64,000 nucleotides of DNA, taken from Paenibacillus sp. J45TS6. Lineage in GTDB: Bacteria > Bacillota > Bacilli > Paenibacillales > Paenibacillaceae. The stretch covers positions 124,001 to 188,000 of the forward strand of contig NZ_BOSJ01000008.1 in the NCBI RefSeq assembly GCF_018403285.1, in the 5' to 3' direction. Under the pieces are notes generated by a model, which made no database searches, was not told the DNA's origin, and saw only the letters and a program-made list of their open reading frames with translations. This document shows, one piece after another, positions 32,362 through 40,812 of this stretch (position 1 is its first letter; every line of letters begins with the position of its first letter). Both the position numbers and the translations under genes were made by a program.

Positions 32362-32811
32362 TTATACGTGTAACATACTAGACAGTGGATTATGTTTTTT
32401 AATGTTTTGTATAGATAAATACATTTTGTAATTCCCATAATTAAGAATTTTATTCAGAAGAATATTCAATTTCTCTTGAGAATCTACTTTTATTTTCACA
32501 TGGTAACAGCCTTCACCCGATACTCGGTGAGCTTCTACTATCTCTTTTTGTTCATTAATAAAAGATATAAATGATTCGTGATCCGCTGTTTTTATATAAA
32601 TAATGATAAATGCGGTATAAGAGAACCCTAATTTCATTTCATCTACGATTAGAGAGTAGGCTTCAATTACACCACTTTGCTCCATTTTTTTAATGCGATT
32701 CCCTACTGCTTGTCCCGTCATATGGATTTGCGCTCCTAGGTCCTTCCATTGAATACGTGAGTTTTCGGATAGTAACCGGAGGATCTGAACATCGATGTTA
32801 TCAAGTTCCAT
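32362..32811 (-). CDS. Lrp/AsnC family regulator
   Basis: A 149-residue AsnC-type regulator: helix-turn-helix (LDNIDVQILRLLSENSRIQW, then DLGAQIHMTGQAVGNRIKKM) and RAM domain (EAHRVSGEGCYHVKIKV). It is divergent from the nicotinamidase-like gene, with ~117 bases between them, and is the obvious candidate to regulate it. ATG 32811 follows AGGAAG. The effector, probably an amino acid or related metabolite, is unknown. Confidence 0.9.
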   Translation of the reverse strand: MELDNIDVQILRLLSENSRIQWKDLGAQIHMTGQAVGNRIKKMEQSGVIEAYSLIVDEMKLGFSYTAFIIIYIKTADHESFISFINEQKEIVEAHRVSGEGCYHVKIKVDSQEKLNILLNKILNYGNYKMYLSIQNIKKHNPLSSMLHV

Positions 32812-32928
32812 AGTAACTTCCTTTCATCATGAAATTATTAGATATCAAAGTTTTTCATCAAAGTATCGATAAAAATCATGAACTTATTTATCATTGATTA
32901 TACTTAAACTATTAACGAGGTGGAAAAA

Positions 32929-33483
32929 ATGAGCACAGCTTTAATTATTGTAGATATCCAAAATGATTATTTTCCAAATGGAAATATGGAATTAAGTAAC
33001 CCTGAGAAAGCAGCAGCGAATGCAGCTAAAATCCTGGAGTGGTTCAGACAAAATAACAAAGATCACATTTTTCATGTTCAACATGTCGCAGGTGACCCAG
33101 GGTTAGGCTTCTTTCTACCGGATACAGAGGGAGTTAAAATTCATGAATCTGTTCAACCATCGGAACACGAAAGTATCATCATCAAACATTTCCCTAACAG
33201 CTTCTTAAATACAGAATTAGAACAACAATTAAAAGAAAAAGGAATTACCAAGCTAGTCGTTGTAGGTATGATGACACATATGTGCATTGATGCAACAGTT
33301 AGAGCTGCCGTAGATCTAGGCTATGAAACTACACTCATTGAAGATGCTTGTGCTACAAAAGAATTATCATATCAAGATAAAATCGTACCTGCTGAACAAG
33401 TTCATTATGCGTTTGTCGGCGCTCTTAACGGTATGTACTGCAATGTAGTTTCGACTGCGGACTTCCTGAAACTGAACAACTAA
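32929..33483 (+). CDS. Isochorismatase-family cysteine hydrolase (nicotinamidase-like)
   Basis: A 184-residue cysteine hydrolase with the catalytic triad Asp9 (IIVDIQNDYF), Lys86 (IIIKHFPNSF) and Cys119 (MMTHMCIDATVRAA), preceded by the cis-peptide VVGMMT. Nicotinamidase, isochorismatase and amide hydrolases share this fold. The PncA metal site (D-x-H-x-H) is not evident, so nicotinamidase activity is not proven. Position beside NAD-linked genes makes nicotinamide an attractive substrate. ATG 32929 follows GAGGTGG. Confidence 0.82.
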   Translation: MSTALIIVDIQNDYFPNGNMELSNPEKAAANAAKILEWFRQNNKDHIFHVQHVAGDPGLGFFLPDTEGVKIHESVQPSEHESIIIKHFPNSFLNTELEQQLKEKGITKLVVVGMMTHMCIDATVRAAVDLGYETTLIEDACATKELSYQDKIVPAEQVHYAFVGALNGMYCNVVSTADFLKLNN

Positions 33484-33537
33484 TTAATCATTTAAAAAAG
33501 TGATTAAAAGAATGCACCTTCTCTGTTAGGTAAACAT

Positions 33538-33590
33538 AAGACCTAACTGGACGATCGCTGTGAACAGCCCGTCTAGTTAGGTCTTTTTTG
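33538..33590 (+). terminator. Terminator after the cysteine hydrolase gene
   Basis: AAGACCTAACTGGACG pairs with CGTCTAGTTAGGTCTT (one mismatch), then six T. Confidence 0.9.
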
Positions 33591-33729
33591 ACCTTTGATT
33601 CATACAAAAAGCACCCTAATCAATTTCAATAAAATTGATCCACCCAGTAGAATATTGGGTTAACCACAGGGCTTTCCAATATCTATTCTAACCGGCACAC
33701 TTCAATATCTACCTAAAGCTCGATTTTCA

Positions 33730-34077
33730 TTAATCTTCTTTATATTGTTCTCCCCATTGGCACATCTCCTGAATGAGCGGCCAAAGTGTTTGTCCCTTTT
33801 CAGTTAGACTATATTCCACTTTTGGAGGGATCTGCGGGTACTCCTCCCGATGAATTAAACCATCATTTTGCATTTCTTTTAGTGTAGTACTAAGGGTTTT
33901 ATAAGTGATTTTTCCTAACAGACGTTGGAGTTCGTTATAACGAACAGCACCGTTTTGTGATAGATGATAAATAATAAGCAGTTTCCACTTACCGCTAATA
34001 ATCGATAAAGTGTATCCAAAAAACGGTTCCTTGGACTCCTCTTTATTCGTATCTGAGTCATTACTATTCATATCCAC
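33730..34077 (-). CDS. HxlR family transcriptional regulator
   Basis: A 115-residue winged-helix protein (GKWKLLIIYHLSQNGAVRYNEL, split GKWKLLIIYHL and VRYNELQRLL; ITYKTLSTTLKEMQNDGLIHR wing, shown as TYKTLSTTLKEM). HxlR proteins often carry a redox-active Cys just before the GGKWK motif; here it is FFGYTLSIISGKWK, with no Cys, so a thiol switch is unlikely at that place. Start is GTG 34077 or ATG 34071 after GGGAGG. It is divergent from the sirtuin operon, and related operator-like sequences lie before itself, that operon and the MBL gene, so it is the likely regulator of all three. Confidence 0.88.
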   Translation of the reverse strand: MDMNSNDSDTNKEESKEPFFGYTLSIISGKWKLLIIYHLSQNGAVRYNELQRLLGKITYKTLSTTLKEMQNDGLIHREEYPQIPPKVEYSLTEKGQTLWPLIQEMCQWGEQYKED

Positions 34078-34088
34078 GCTATCCTCCC

Positions 34089-34125
34089 AGATAGTATAAG
34101 TTAATAAGTTATATACGCATTCTTT
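34089..34125 (-). promoter_or_regulatory. Diverged third copy of the operator, upstream of hxlR
   Basis: AGATAGTATAAGT (34089-34101) and ATACGCATTCTT (34114-34125) resemble the two halves of the shared block, with a wider middle. It would allow autoregulation. Weaker than the other two copies. Confidence 0.4.
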
Positions 34126-34302
34126 ATTATGTATTAACTATATTATAAGTCTATAGTCTAGTAAAGCGGGTCTCTTAAATGAAGATACATCTTATACCCC
34201 AGATTTTAGTATGTACATAGATAGCTTATCAATACGTGAATGCGCCAGTCATACTAAGTCTCATTTTATAATTCTTATTTGTGAGACAACCACTACCCAT
34301 TT

Positions 34303-34360
34303 AGATAGTATATGTCTTAAAAGTGCATACTTGTTTAAAAGAACATACGACTTATATAAT
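34303..34360 (+). promoter_or_regulatory. Promoter/operator of the sirtuin operon (shared block, copy 2)
   Basis: -35 TTGTTT (34331-34336), 18-bp spacer, -10 TATAAT (34355-34360). The 34 bases 34303-34336 match 31081-31114 at 30 positions, the four differences lying in the centre of the dyad and in the -35. Confidence 0.8.
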
Positions 34361-34425
34361 ACACATAAATCCTAGAACATCAGGATAAGAAATTGACGAA
34401 CCCTATTAGGAGGACAAATTAAATT

Positions 34426-35298
34426 ATGTTATTACAACAGAACAATATAGATATATTACTTCAGAAAATGGAAGAAGCGGATGTGATCGTGGTTGGCGGA
34501 GCTGCTGGTATGTCGGAAGCTGCTGGATACAGCTACTATCAGACCGGAGAGTTATTCAATAAGCATTTTAGAAAATTTGCCGAAAAATATGGAATTGAAA
34601 ATTTATTCTATGGATTTTATCATCCTTTTCCAACAAAAGAGGAACGCTGGGCTTACCTGGCTACATTATATCAGAAGGGTGTACATGAGCTTGAAGCTGG
34701 TCAGCCCTACCTTGATTTAGAAAAATTGCTTAAAGGCAAAAATTATTTCATTGTGACAACGAATCAAGATGCACAGTTTTCTAAGGTTTTCCCTCAAGAT
34801 AAAGTTGCACCGATTCAAGGGGATTCCCGTTATTTTCAATGTAACGATCGTTGTCATGACCAAGTTTATTTTAATAAAGATATGGTTGAAAAAATGTATG
34901 AAAACATGGAAGGAACAAGAATACCTACCGAGTTGATTCCAACTTGTCCAAAATGCGGCGGCGATATGGAGCCATGGGTTCGCTCCTATGTATTTTTAGA
35001 AGGTACTGCTTATCGAACCGAACTTAAAAAATATAATGAATTTCTCATCAAAAACAAAGATAAAAAGGTACTGTTTCTAGAATTAGGTGTTGGAAAGATG
35101 ACTCCGATGTTCATTAAAGAGCCATTCTGGAATATGACATATCACTGGCCGGATGCCTATTATATTACGATTAATCCAAACGATGCAATATTGCCCGTAG
35201 AGCTGATGGATAAAGGACTTGCGATTCATGAGGACATTGCTCAAGTATTGAAAACGGCTGTGAAAGAGCAAGAAAAACGAGCAGGGAATATCGAATAA
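34426..35298 (+). CDS. Sirtuin-like (SIR2 family) protein, class M-like
   Basis: A 290-residue Sir2-fold protein. The N-terminal Rossmann loop is VIVVGGAAGMSEAAGY in place of GAGxSxxSGIPDFR. The NAD motif is TTNQDAQF (Asn113, Asp115). The position of the catalytic His of ordinary sirtuins reads IQGD, with Gln131. A four-Cys zinc ribbon follows (Cys139/143 and Cys174/177), then LFLELGVG. A Gln at the His position is a feature I recall of SirTM protein ADP-ribosyltransferases, so ADP-ribosylation is more likely than deacetylation. Unlike SirTM operons, no macrodomain, GcvH-like or lipoate ligase gene is nearby. ATG 34426 follows AGGAGG. First gene of a four-gene operon. Confidence 0.85.
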   Translation: MLLQQNNIDILLQKMEEADVIVVGGAAGMSEAAGYSYYQTGELFNKHFRKFAEKYGIENLFYGFYHPFPTKEERWAYLATLYQKGVHELEAGQPYLDLEKLLKGKNYFIVTTNQDAQFSKVFPQDKVAPIQGDSRYFQCNDRCHDQVYFNKDMVEKMYENMEGTRIPTELIPTCPKCGGDMEPWVRSYVFLEGTAYRTELKKYNEFLIKNKDKKVLFLELGVGKMTPMFIKEPFWNMTYHWPDAYYITINPNDAILPVELMDKGLAIHEDIAQVLKTAVKEQEKRAGNIE

Positions 35299-35343
35299 GT
35301 ACGGTTTCGTACCTAGAATCAAGTAATTTAATTGGAGGAACTT

Positions 35344-36186
35344 ATGAAAGAAACATATGCAGCAGTTTTAAGAAAGATTGAAGAAGCTGACAGCATTGTC
35401 ATTGGTGCCAGTAACGGCCTTGCTATTTCAGGTGGCTATAATATTTTCGCAGAGAATGCGGCATTTATAGAGAATTTTGGTGATTTTCGTGAGAAGTACG
35501 GCATTCGCAGTATCCTGCAAGGCGCCTTTTATCCTTTCCCTTCTCAAGAAGAAAAGTGGGCATTTTTTAGCCGGATGTACATGTACTTCTTAGAGAACGA
35601 GGAAGTTAGTCCTACAATGAAAAACCTATATGAATTAGTAAAAGATAAAAATTATTTTGTTATTACATCGAATACGGATGCCCACTTTGAATTGGCAGGT
35701 TTTTCAAAAGAACGTCTTTTCGAATTTGAAGGGAATTGTCGTAAGTTACAGTGTTCTAACAGCTGTCATGATGATATTTATTCAGGTGATCACGTATTAC
35801 GTGAAATGGCACAAAAACAGCAAAATGGAAAAGTACCTTCCGACCTGATTCCACAGTGTCCAAAATGTGGCGGTCCGATGCAAATGCATGTAGAAGTTGA
35901 CCGTAATTTCTTAAGAGATCCATCTTGGCAAGCGAGCTATGATGCGTATCAGAATTTTATTAAGACCGCTCATGGTAAAAAATTAGTGTTGCTGGAACTA
36001 GGTGTAGGTTATAGAAACCAGTTGATTAAAGCACCATTTATGAATATTACGAACAACGAGGAACACGCGACATATATTACGCTGAATAAAGGAGAAATTT
36101 ATATTCCGCAAGAAATTGCCTCCAAATCAATTGGAATTGATGGTGATATTTCTGCCGTATTAGCGCAATTAGTTCAGCTGAAATAA
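35344..36186 (+). CDS. Second sirtuin-like protein, divergent paralogue
   Basis: A 280-residue paralogue of the preceding protein (shared KIEEAD, EKYGI, PFPS.EE.WA, CPKCGG, LELGVG). NAD motif TSNTDAHF (Asn110, Asp112). The catalytic-His position reads FEGN, with Glu129. The first Rossmann loop is altered (VIGASNGLAISGGY). The zinc Cys set C-x3-C/C-x2-C is kept. ATG 35344 follows TTGGAGGAA. The changed active site suggests either a different chemistry or a non-catalytic partner of the first sirtuin, perhaps as a heterodimer. The tandem pair is co-transcribed with an HD protein and PncB. Confidence 0.83.
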   Translation: MKETYAAVLRKIEEADSIVIGASNGLAISGGYNIFAENAAFIENFGDFREKYGIRSILQGAFYPFPSQEEKWAFFSRMYMYFLENEEVSPTMKNLYELVKDKNYFVITSNTDAHFELAGFSKERLFEFEGNCRKLQCSNSCHDDIYSGDHVLREMAQKQQNGKVPSDLIPQCPKCGGPMQMHVEVDRNFLRDPSWQASYDAYQNFIKTAHGKKLVLLELGVGYRNQLIKAPFMNITNNEEHATYITLNKGEIYIPQEIASKSIGIDGDISAVLAQLVQLK

Positions 36187-36208
36187 ACCTATAGATGGGA
36201 GAGTAATT

Positions 36209-36787
36209 ATGCTGTTAGCAAACGTAGTAAACGAGCCAATTTTCCATCCAATTAAAGAATATTACGAACGATGGTATACATTCATGGAGGAAAAAGTCGA
36301 GTTTTGGCTGCCAGATAGTGAATGGCATACGAAAACGCACAGTGCACGTGTGCTGTTACTTGCTCTTATCATCGGGCACCAAAAAGGAATTCGAGATGAA
36401 GGACTAGATTCCCTCGGTATGGCGGCTGTATTCCATGACACTCGTCGCTTGGATGATGGTATTGATCAAGGGCATGGTAGCCGGGGAGCAGCGTATTACA
36501 AAGACTATTGTGAGGCAAGCGAATTACCCTATGATGAAAAAACATATTTTATGATCTATTACCATGACCAACATGATTCACTTGGTTTGTCAGAGATTGA
36601 GATTTCCTCTAATGATCATGAAAAGGCTAAACTGCTCTATCAAATTTTCAAGGATGCCGATGCACTGGATCGTTTTCGTTTAGGTCCAAACGGTTTGGAT
36701 GTGAATTTTCTTCGGACGGAAGAAGCACGCCGACTCGTTGAGTTTGCTAAATATCTCTTACGTCAAAGTAAAGAAACTAAAATTTAA
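36209..36787 (+). CDS. HD-domain phosphohydrolase-like protein
   Basis: A 192-residue HD-superfamily protein. Metal ligands: His in KTHSARVLLLAL, His-Asp in AAVFHDTRRLDDG, and a later Asp in FKDADALDRFR. GHGSRGAAYY is also typical of this group. The superfamily hydrolyses phosphate esters of nucleotides; the substrate is unknown. In this operon, between sirtuins and PncB, a nucleotide derived from NAD or ADP-ribose is a reasonable guess. ATG 36209 follows GGGAGAG. Confidence 0.82.
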   Translation: MLLANVVNEPIFHPIKEYYERWYTFMEEKVEFWLPDSEWHTKTHSARVLLLALIIGHQKGIRDEGLDSLGMAAVFHDTRRLDDGIDQGHGSRGAAYYKDYCEASELPYDEKTYFMIYYHDQHDSLGLSEIEISSNDHEKAKLLYQIFKDADALDRFRLGPNGLDVNFLRTEEARRLVEFAKYLLRQSKETKI

Positions 36788-36850
36788 TGTCTTAAAAAAC
36801 GCTGTATAATGAACAAACCTGACCGTATTTTGTTAGGTTAGGAGGTAATA

Positions 36851-38317
36851 ATGATGAAGAATGATGTGGACGATAGCTTCGCCCTACACACGGACCTGTA
36901 CCAAATCAATATGGCTGAATCTTATTGGGCAGATAATATTCATACCAAAAAAGCGGTGTTTGATTTATATTTTCGGAAATTGCCATTTGGAAACGGTTAT
37001 GCAATTTTTGCTGGATTAGAAAGAATTATAGAATATATACAAGCATTTCGTTTTACTGAAATTGACTTGGATTATTTAAAAGAACTTGGATATCAAGAAG
37101 ACTTTATTGACTTTTTGAGAACAATACGTTTTACAGGAACCATTCGTGCCATGAGAGAAGGAGAGGTTATCTTTGGAAATTCTCCAATCCTCCGTATCGA
37201 AGCACCTTTAATAGAAGCACAACTTATGGAGTCGGCCTTATTAAATATTGTGAACTATCAAACACTCATTGCAACCAAAGCATCCCGAATCAAACAAGTT
37301 GCGGGTGACCAGCCCATCTCCGAATTAGGTACTAGACGTGCCCATGAATTTGATGCTGCCCTATGGGGTACGAGAGCTGCCTATATTGGCGGGTTCTCTA
37401 GTACAAGCAATGTTCGAGCAGGTAAGTTATTTGGTCTGCCTGTCTCAGGAACCCATGCCCATTCCTTTGTCCAAGCATATGGAGATGAATATATCGCTTT
37501 CCATAAATACGCTAAACGTCACAAGGATTGCGTATTTCTAGTGGATACGTACGACACGCTAAACTCAGGTGTTCCGACGGCAATAAAAGTGGCAAAAGAA
37601 TTAGGTAACAAGATCAATTTTGCCGGTATTCGTATAGATAGCGGGGATCTCGGTTACCTCTCCAAAGAGGCAAGGAAATTGTTAGACCAAGCAGGATTTA
37701 TTGATACGAAAATCTATGCTTCAAATGATCTCGATGAATACACAATCATGAATTTAAAAGCTCAAGGAGCAAAAATTGATGTATGGGGAGTTGGAACGAA
37801 AGGTATAACTGCCTTTGACCAACCTGCCTTAGGAGCTGTGTATAAACTAGTCTCCATTGAAGATGAACATGGACAGATGAGAGATACCATCAAAATTTCT
37901 GCAAGTCATGAAAAAGTCACCACACCAGGAATAAAAAAGGTGTACCGCATTATTAACAACTATACGAAAAAATCGGAAGGCGATTATATTGCCCTTGCCT
38001 ATGAACAACCGGAAAAAGAATCCGAACTTCATATGTTCCATCCCGTGCATACGTACATTAGGAAAGAAGTCAAAAATTTCACGGCGATCGATTTGCACGA
38101 AGTGATTTTCGAGAATGGCAAACTTGTGTATGAATGTCCAAAGGTTCAAGAAATCCAACTTTTTGCAAAACAACAGCTTGATCTTCTATGGGAAGAATAC
38201 AAACGTTCCTTATATCCAGCCGAATATCCTGTGAATTTGAGTCAGGCTTGCTGGGACAACAAAATGAAAAACATTGAGGTAGCCAAGAAATTCAACAGAG
38301 AATCTGTAATTATATAA
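36851..38317 (+). CDS. pncB: Nicotinate phosphoribosyltransferase
   Basis: A 488-residue NAPRTase. Signatures: the N-terminal ALHTDLYQINMAESYW, ELGTRRAHEFDAALWGTRAAY (in two parts ELGTRRAHE / GTRAAYIGG), the phospho-His region SGTHAHSFVQ, and the PRPP site FAGIRIDSGDLGYLS. It makes nicotinate mononucleotide from nicotinate and PRPP with ATP, the entry step of the Preiss-Handler NAD salvage route. Full length, all key motifs present. Last gene of the operon, before a strong terminator. Its place here ties the sirtuins to NAD recycling. Confidence 0.95.
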   Translation: MMKNDVDDSFALHTDLYQINMAESYWADNIHTKKAVFDLYFRKLPFGNGYAIFAGLERIIEYIQAFRFTEIDLDYLKELGYQEDFIDFLRTIRFTGTIRAMREGEVIFGNSPILRIEAPLIEAQLMESALLNIVNYQTLIATKASRIKQVAGDQPISELGTRRAHEFDAALWGTRAAYIGGFSSTSNVRAGKLFGLPVSGTHAHSFVQAYGDEYIAFHKYAKRHKDCVFLVDTYDTLNSGVPTAIKVAKELGNKINFAGIRIDSGDLGYLSKEARKLLDQAGFIDTKIYASNDLDEYTIMNLKAQGAKIDVWGVGTKGITAFDQPALGAVYKLVSIEDEHGQMRDTIKISASHEKVTTPGIKKVYRIINNYTKKSEGDYIALAYEQPEKESELHMFHPVHTYIRKEVKNFTAIDLHEVIFENGKLVYECPKVQEIQLFAKQQLDLLWEEYKRSLYPAEYPVNLSQACWDNKMKNIEVAKKFNRESVII

Positions 38318-38333
38318 GGTATAACCCCGTTTT

Positions 38334-38371
38334 AAACAGACCTTATCTGATGAGATAAGGTCTGTTTTTTA
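38334..38371. terminator. Terminator at the end of the sirtuin/pncB operon
   Basis: AAACAGACCTTATCT-GATG-AGATAAGGTCTGTTT followed by TTT, a 15-bp perfect stem. Confidence 0.95.
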
Positions 38372-38384
38372 TTACTCTCAAGGA

Positions 38385-38663
38385 TCATTTTCTAGAAGTG
38401 GCAAAGCGGTAGATGATGAGAATGAATGTGAGCAGCGAAGTCAGGATCACAAGAATGGCTGATGAATGATATACCTGTTTAAACGACTCTACTGACCAAC
38501 CATCCTCTGCTATTAAGAAGGACGCAATTGAATTTGATATTCCTATGCCTTCACTGTTAGTAATGAGACTGACAGAATAATTTTGAGCTAAAGCGATATT
38601 CGCGACTATAAAAAGGGAGTTAACTACTAGAAGCAGCAAGATAAACAGGTCAACTTTCCGCAT
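38385..38663 (-). CDS. Small membrane protein, two helices
   Basis: A 92-residue protein with an N-terminal hydrophobic segment (KVDLFILLLLVVNSLFIV) and a C-terminal one (AILVILTSLLTFILII) ahead of RFATSRK. The start ATG 38663 has GGAGGG 6 bases upstream. It lies 16 bases after the heparinase-like gene on the same strand. No family recognised. Confidence 0.7.
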   Translation of the reverse strand: MRKVDLFILLLLVVNSLFIVANIALAQNYSVSLITNSEGIGISNSIASFLIAEDGWSVESFKQVYHSSAILVILTSLLTFILIIYRFATSRK

Positions 38664-38679
38664 TCCATCCCTCCAAATT

Positions 38680-40653
38680 TCATTTGATTGGTATCTCAAT
38701 CTCATGACTGCTCTTTGAAGCAATATCATCTATCTCAAACTGAAGCCGGCATTTGGTTTGTTTGCCCTCTTGCTCCTTGTTTACAAGTGAAGTCGTATAA
38801 AAAGTGTATGGTTCTCCTTCATGAGTGAAGTGTGCTGTTGCTATACATGATGCTGCCCACAGGGCTGAATCATAGCGGAGGATCAGCCTTGCTCTGCTGC
38901 CGTTCCATATCACCGTGTCTTGCTCGAGAATAGGTTCGATTCGGCTAATCAGCCTTTCCTCTATAGACTCTGCTACCCCCTTCCACTCGAACACATCTTC
39001 CAGTTGTAATAAAGATCGCTTCTCACCTTCGGGACATTGGAAGAGAACAGAGCGGGTAAAGCAGTGAATGGGAGCTTCACCATAAGCTTTCGTTAGATCA
39101 AGTACTACCTGAAGTTCCTTCTCGCTGCTCTTTGTCTTTAGAACCTTTGCCGAATACGAAGGACCTGACTTTTGCATATGTCCACCGATTACAGGCACAC
39201 TATGACCGCCCGAAGAGATATTAATAATCGACTCTCTGCCTTCTTGAAAATAAGCTTTGGAATACATCCCTGCGCCTAAATCGCAGAGAAGATTTTCCCC
39301 ACCGCCATGAATAATAAACTGTCCTAGATCATTGTGATTATGTGGTTCCCCATTATGACCACCTTTTAATGCGAAACCACTCGACTGCCCTCTGCTCACC
39401 CACCAACTGAGGTTCGGAAATACAGATGTCCTAAGACCAGCTCGCTCAGTACTGTTAGATGAGGCTGCCATGTGGTGTTGATTTTCATTTTCATTTTCGC
39501 TCTCATCTTTTTCCATATGTTGGTCTGTATTACTCCATAGGAAGTTACGAATCAGGTGCGCCCATCTTCTCACAGGGTCATCCAGCATACCAGGAATAAT
39601 AAAAGGAATATCATGAATGCATCCCGTTCGCTCTGCGATTCGGTTCAGAAGTCCTGACGGAAGCACCTCCCGCTCACTGCTATCCGAAAAATTAACATAC
39701 ACTCCATCCGAAAGATGGATAGATGAGGGAAAGCGAGCGATTGACCGCACATGCTCTGTTGCAAGCAGATCTATTTTCCTATGCGAATATTCTCTCAGCA
39801 TCTCAGCAAAATAGGTATAGTAACCAAATCCGTATACCCAGTAACCGAGTCCTTCGGCACAGCCTCCATCCGCTTCATAGCCGCTCAGAAAAGATTGCAT
39901 AGACTCCAGCGTCTGCATCATCGCACTTGCCTTCTCTTCCGGATCATTCATTAGAATAAGCGCAGCCATCCCGCTCCCGCCAGCACATACTGCCGACCAG
40001 TTATGCTCTGCACTTCGCCAAAAGAAAGGTCTTTTCTCAGTAAAAACCGGGGTAAGCACCCGTCTTCTCACCTCGGTTCGTATGCGCTCAGCAATCCTGA
40101 CATCCAGTACCTCTTGGTGCATCGCATAGATTTCGGCAAGCGTCTGTGCTGTCTCGGCTGCAAACAAATCTACCTCTTGAGAAGGGTCTCCTTCCCTTGG
40201 CAGATGAGCGGTTAAACACCACGTATACTCTCCGCATATATCCCAGATCACATTCTCTAAGGAAGCTAGATATTGTTGGTGCTCTTGCTTCTCTGTGATG
40301 ACTGCAGTTACCACAGCAAGTGCATTCAACCTCGCTCTCCGTTCAAAATAAACATCCTCATATGCTTTACGCTCTCCCGTATCAGCAAATTGCCTGAAGA
40401 TCGCAAAAGAAAGTTCCGGAAGTGGTTCATTTAAAGCCTGAGCAGCTTTCCATCTAATCTGCTCCCAGCCCTTAGTGAAATGAGGTTCTTCTTGGGTGCG
40501 ACTTAATCTTTGTCTCCAATTCGCGATCCCAAAAGCAAAAGCGGCTGAATCTGCCTCTAATTCTTCAACCCTTGCTGACAAAGCTCCTTTTAAATATTGC
40601 CGATCCACATAGGGGCTACTTTCTTTATCCTTATCCGTTCTACTCATTTCCAT
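38680..40653 (-). CDS. Heparinase II/III family protein
   Basis: A 657-residue protein: an alpha/alpha-toroid N-terminal domain (through GGCAEGLGYWVYGFGYYTYF) and a heparinase II/III beta-sandwich domain with GGHNGEPHNHNDLGQFIIH, whose His/Tyr residues form the active site of these polysaccharide lyases. No signal peptide, so it probably acts on imported oligosaccharides in the cytoplasm. A low-complexity ESENENENQHH insert lies near residue 410. ATG 40653 is preferred; an upstream TTG falls inside the AAGGTGG site. A good cre site lies 29 bases upstream. The substrate could be a uronate-containing oligosaccharide, in keeping with the nearby pectin-related genes. Confidence 0.88.
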   Translation of the reverse strand: MEMSRTDKDKESSPYVDRQYLKGALSARVEELEADSAAFAFGIANWRQRLSRTQEEPHFTKGWEQIRWKAAQALNEPLPELSFAIFRQFADTGERKAYEDVYFERRARLNALAVVTAVITEKQEHQQYLASLENVIWDICGEYTWCLTAHLPREGDPSQEVDLFAAETAQTLAEIYAMHQEVLDVRIAERIRTEVRRRVLTPVFTEKRPFFWRSAEHNWSAVCAGGSGMAALILMNDPEEKASAMMQTLESMQSFLSGYEADGGCAEGLGYWVYGFGYYTYFAEMLREYSHRKIDLLATEHVRSIARFPSSIHLSDGVYVNFSDSSEREVLPSGLLNRIAERTGCIHDIPFIIPGMLDDPVRRWAHLIRNFLWSNTDQHMEKDESENENENQHHMAASSNSTERAGLRTSVFPNLSWWVSRGQSSGFALKGGHNGEPHNHNDLGQFIIHGGGENLLCDLGAGMYSKAYFQEGRESIINISSGGHSVPVIGGHMQKSGPSYSAKVLKTKSSEKELQVVLDLTKAYGEAPIHCFTRSVLFQCPEGEKRSLLQLEDVFEWKGVAESIEERLISRIEPILEQDTVIWNGSRARLILRYDSALWAASCIATAHFTHEGEPYTFYTTSLVNKEQEGKQTKCRLQFEIDDIASKSSHEIEIPIK

Positions 40654-40681
40654 GGGGGACCAAACCACCTTCAAGAAATTT

Positions 40682-40695
40682 TGTTTACGCTTTCA
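40682..40695 (-). promoter_or_regulatory. cre site (CcpA) upstream of the heparinase-like gene
   Basis: Minus strand TGAAAGCGTAAACA, 13 of 14 matches to TGWAANCGNTNWCA. Catabolite repression of the gene is likely. Confidence 0.7.
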
Positions 40696-40812
40696 TCTTA
40701 CCTTAAGGATGGAAGTTGCTGAAGTATTTTTTATCTTTTTTAAGAATAGGGAACGTTATCCAGCTCAACTGCGTCAAAAGATTATAGATGTTGATGAGAG
40801 GGAGCGATTGTC

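Noticed and set aside
34426-36186. Tandem sirtuins as a classic antiphage SIR2 defence operon
   Set aside because: No Argonaute, HerA, TIR or other effector genes are linked, and the proteins are compact SirTM-like enzymes beside NAD salvage genes. A defence role cannot be excluded but nothing in the sequence supports it.
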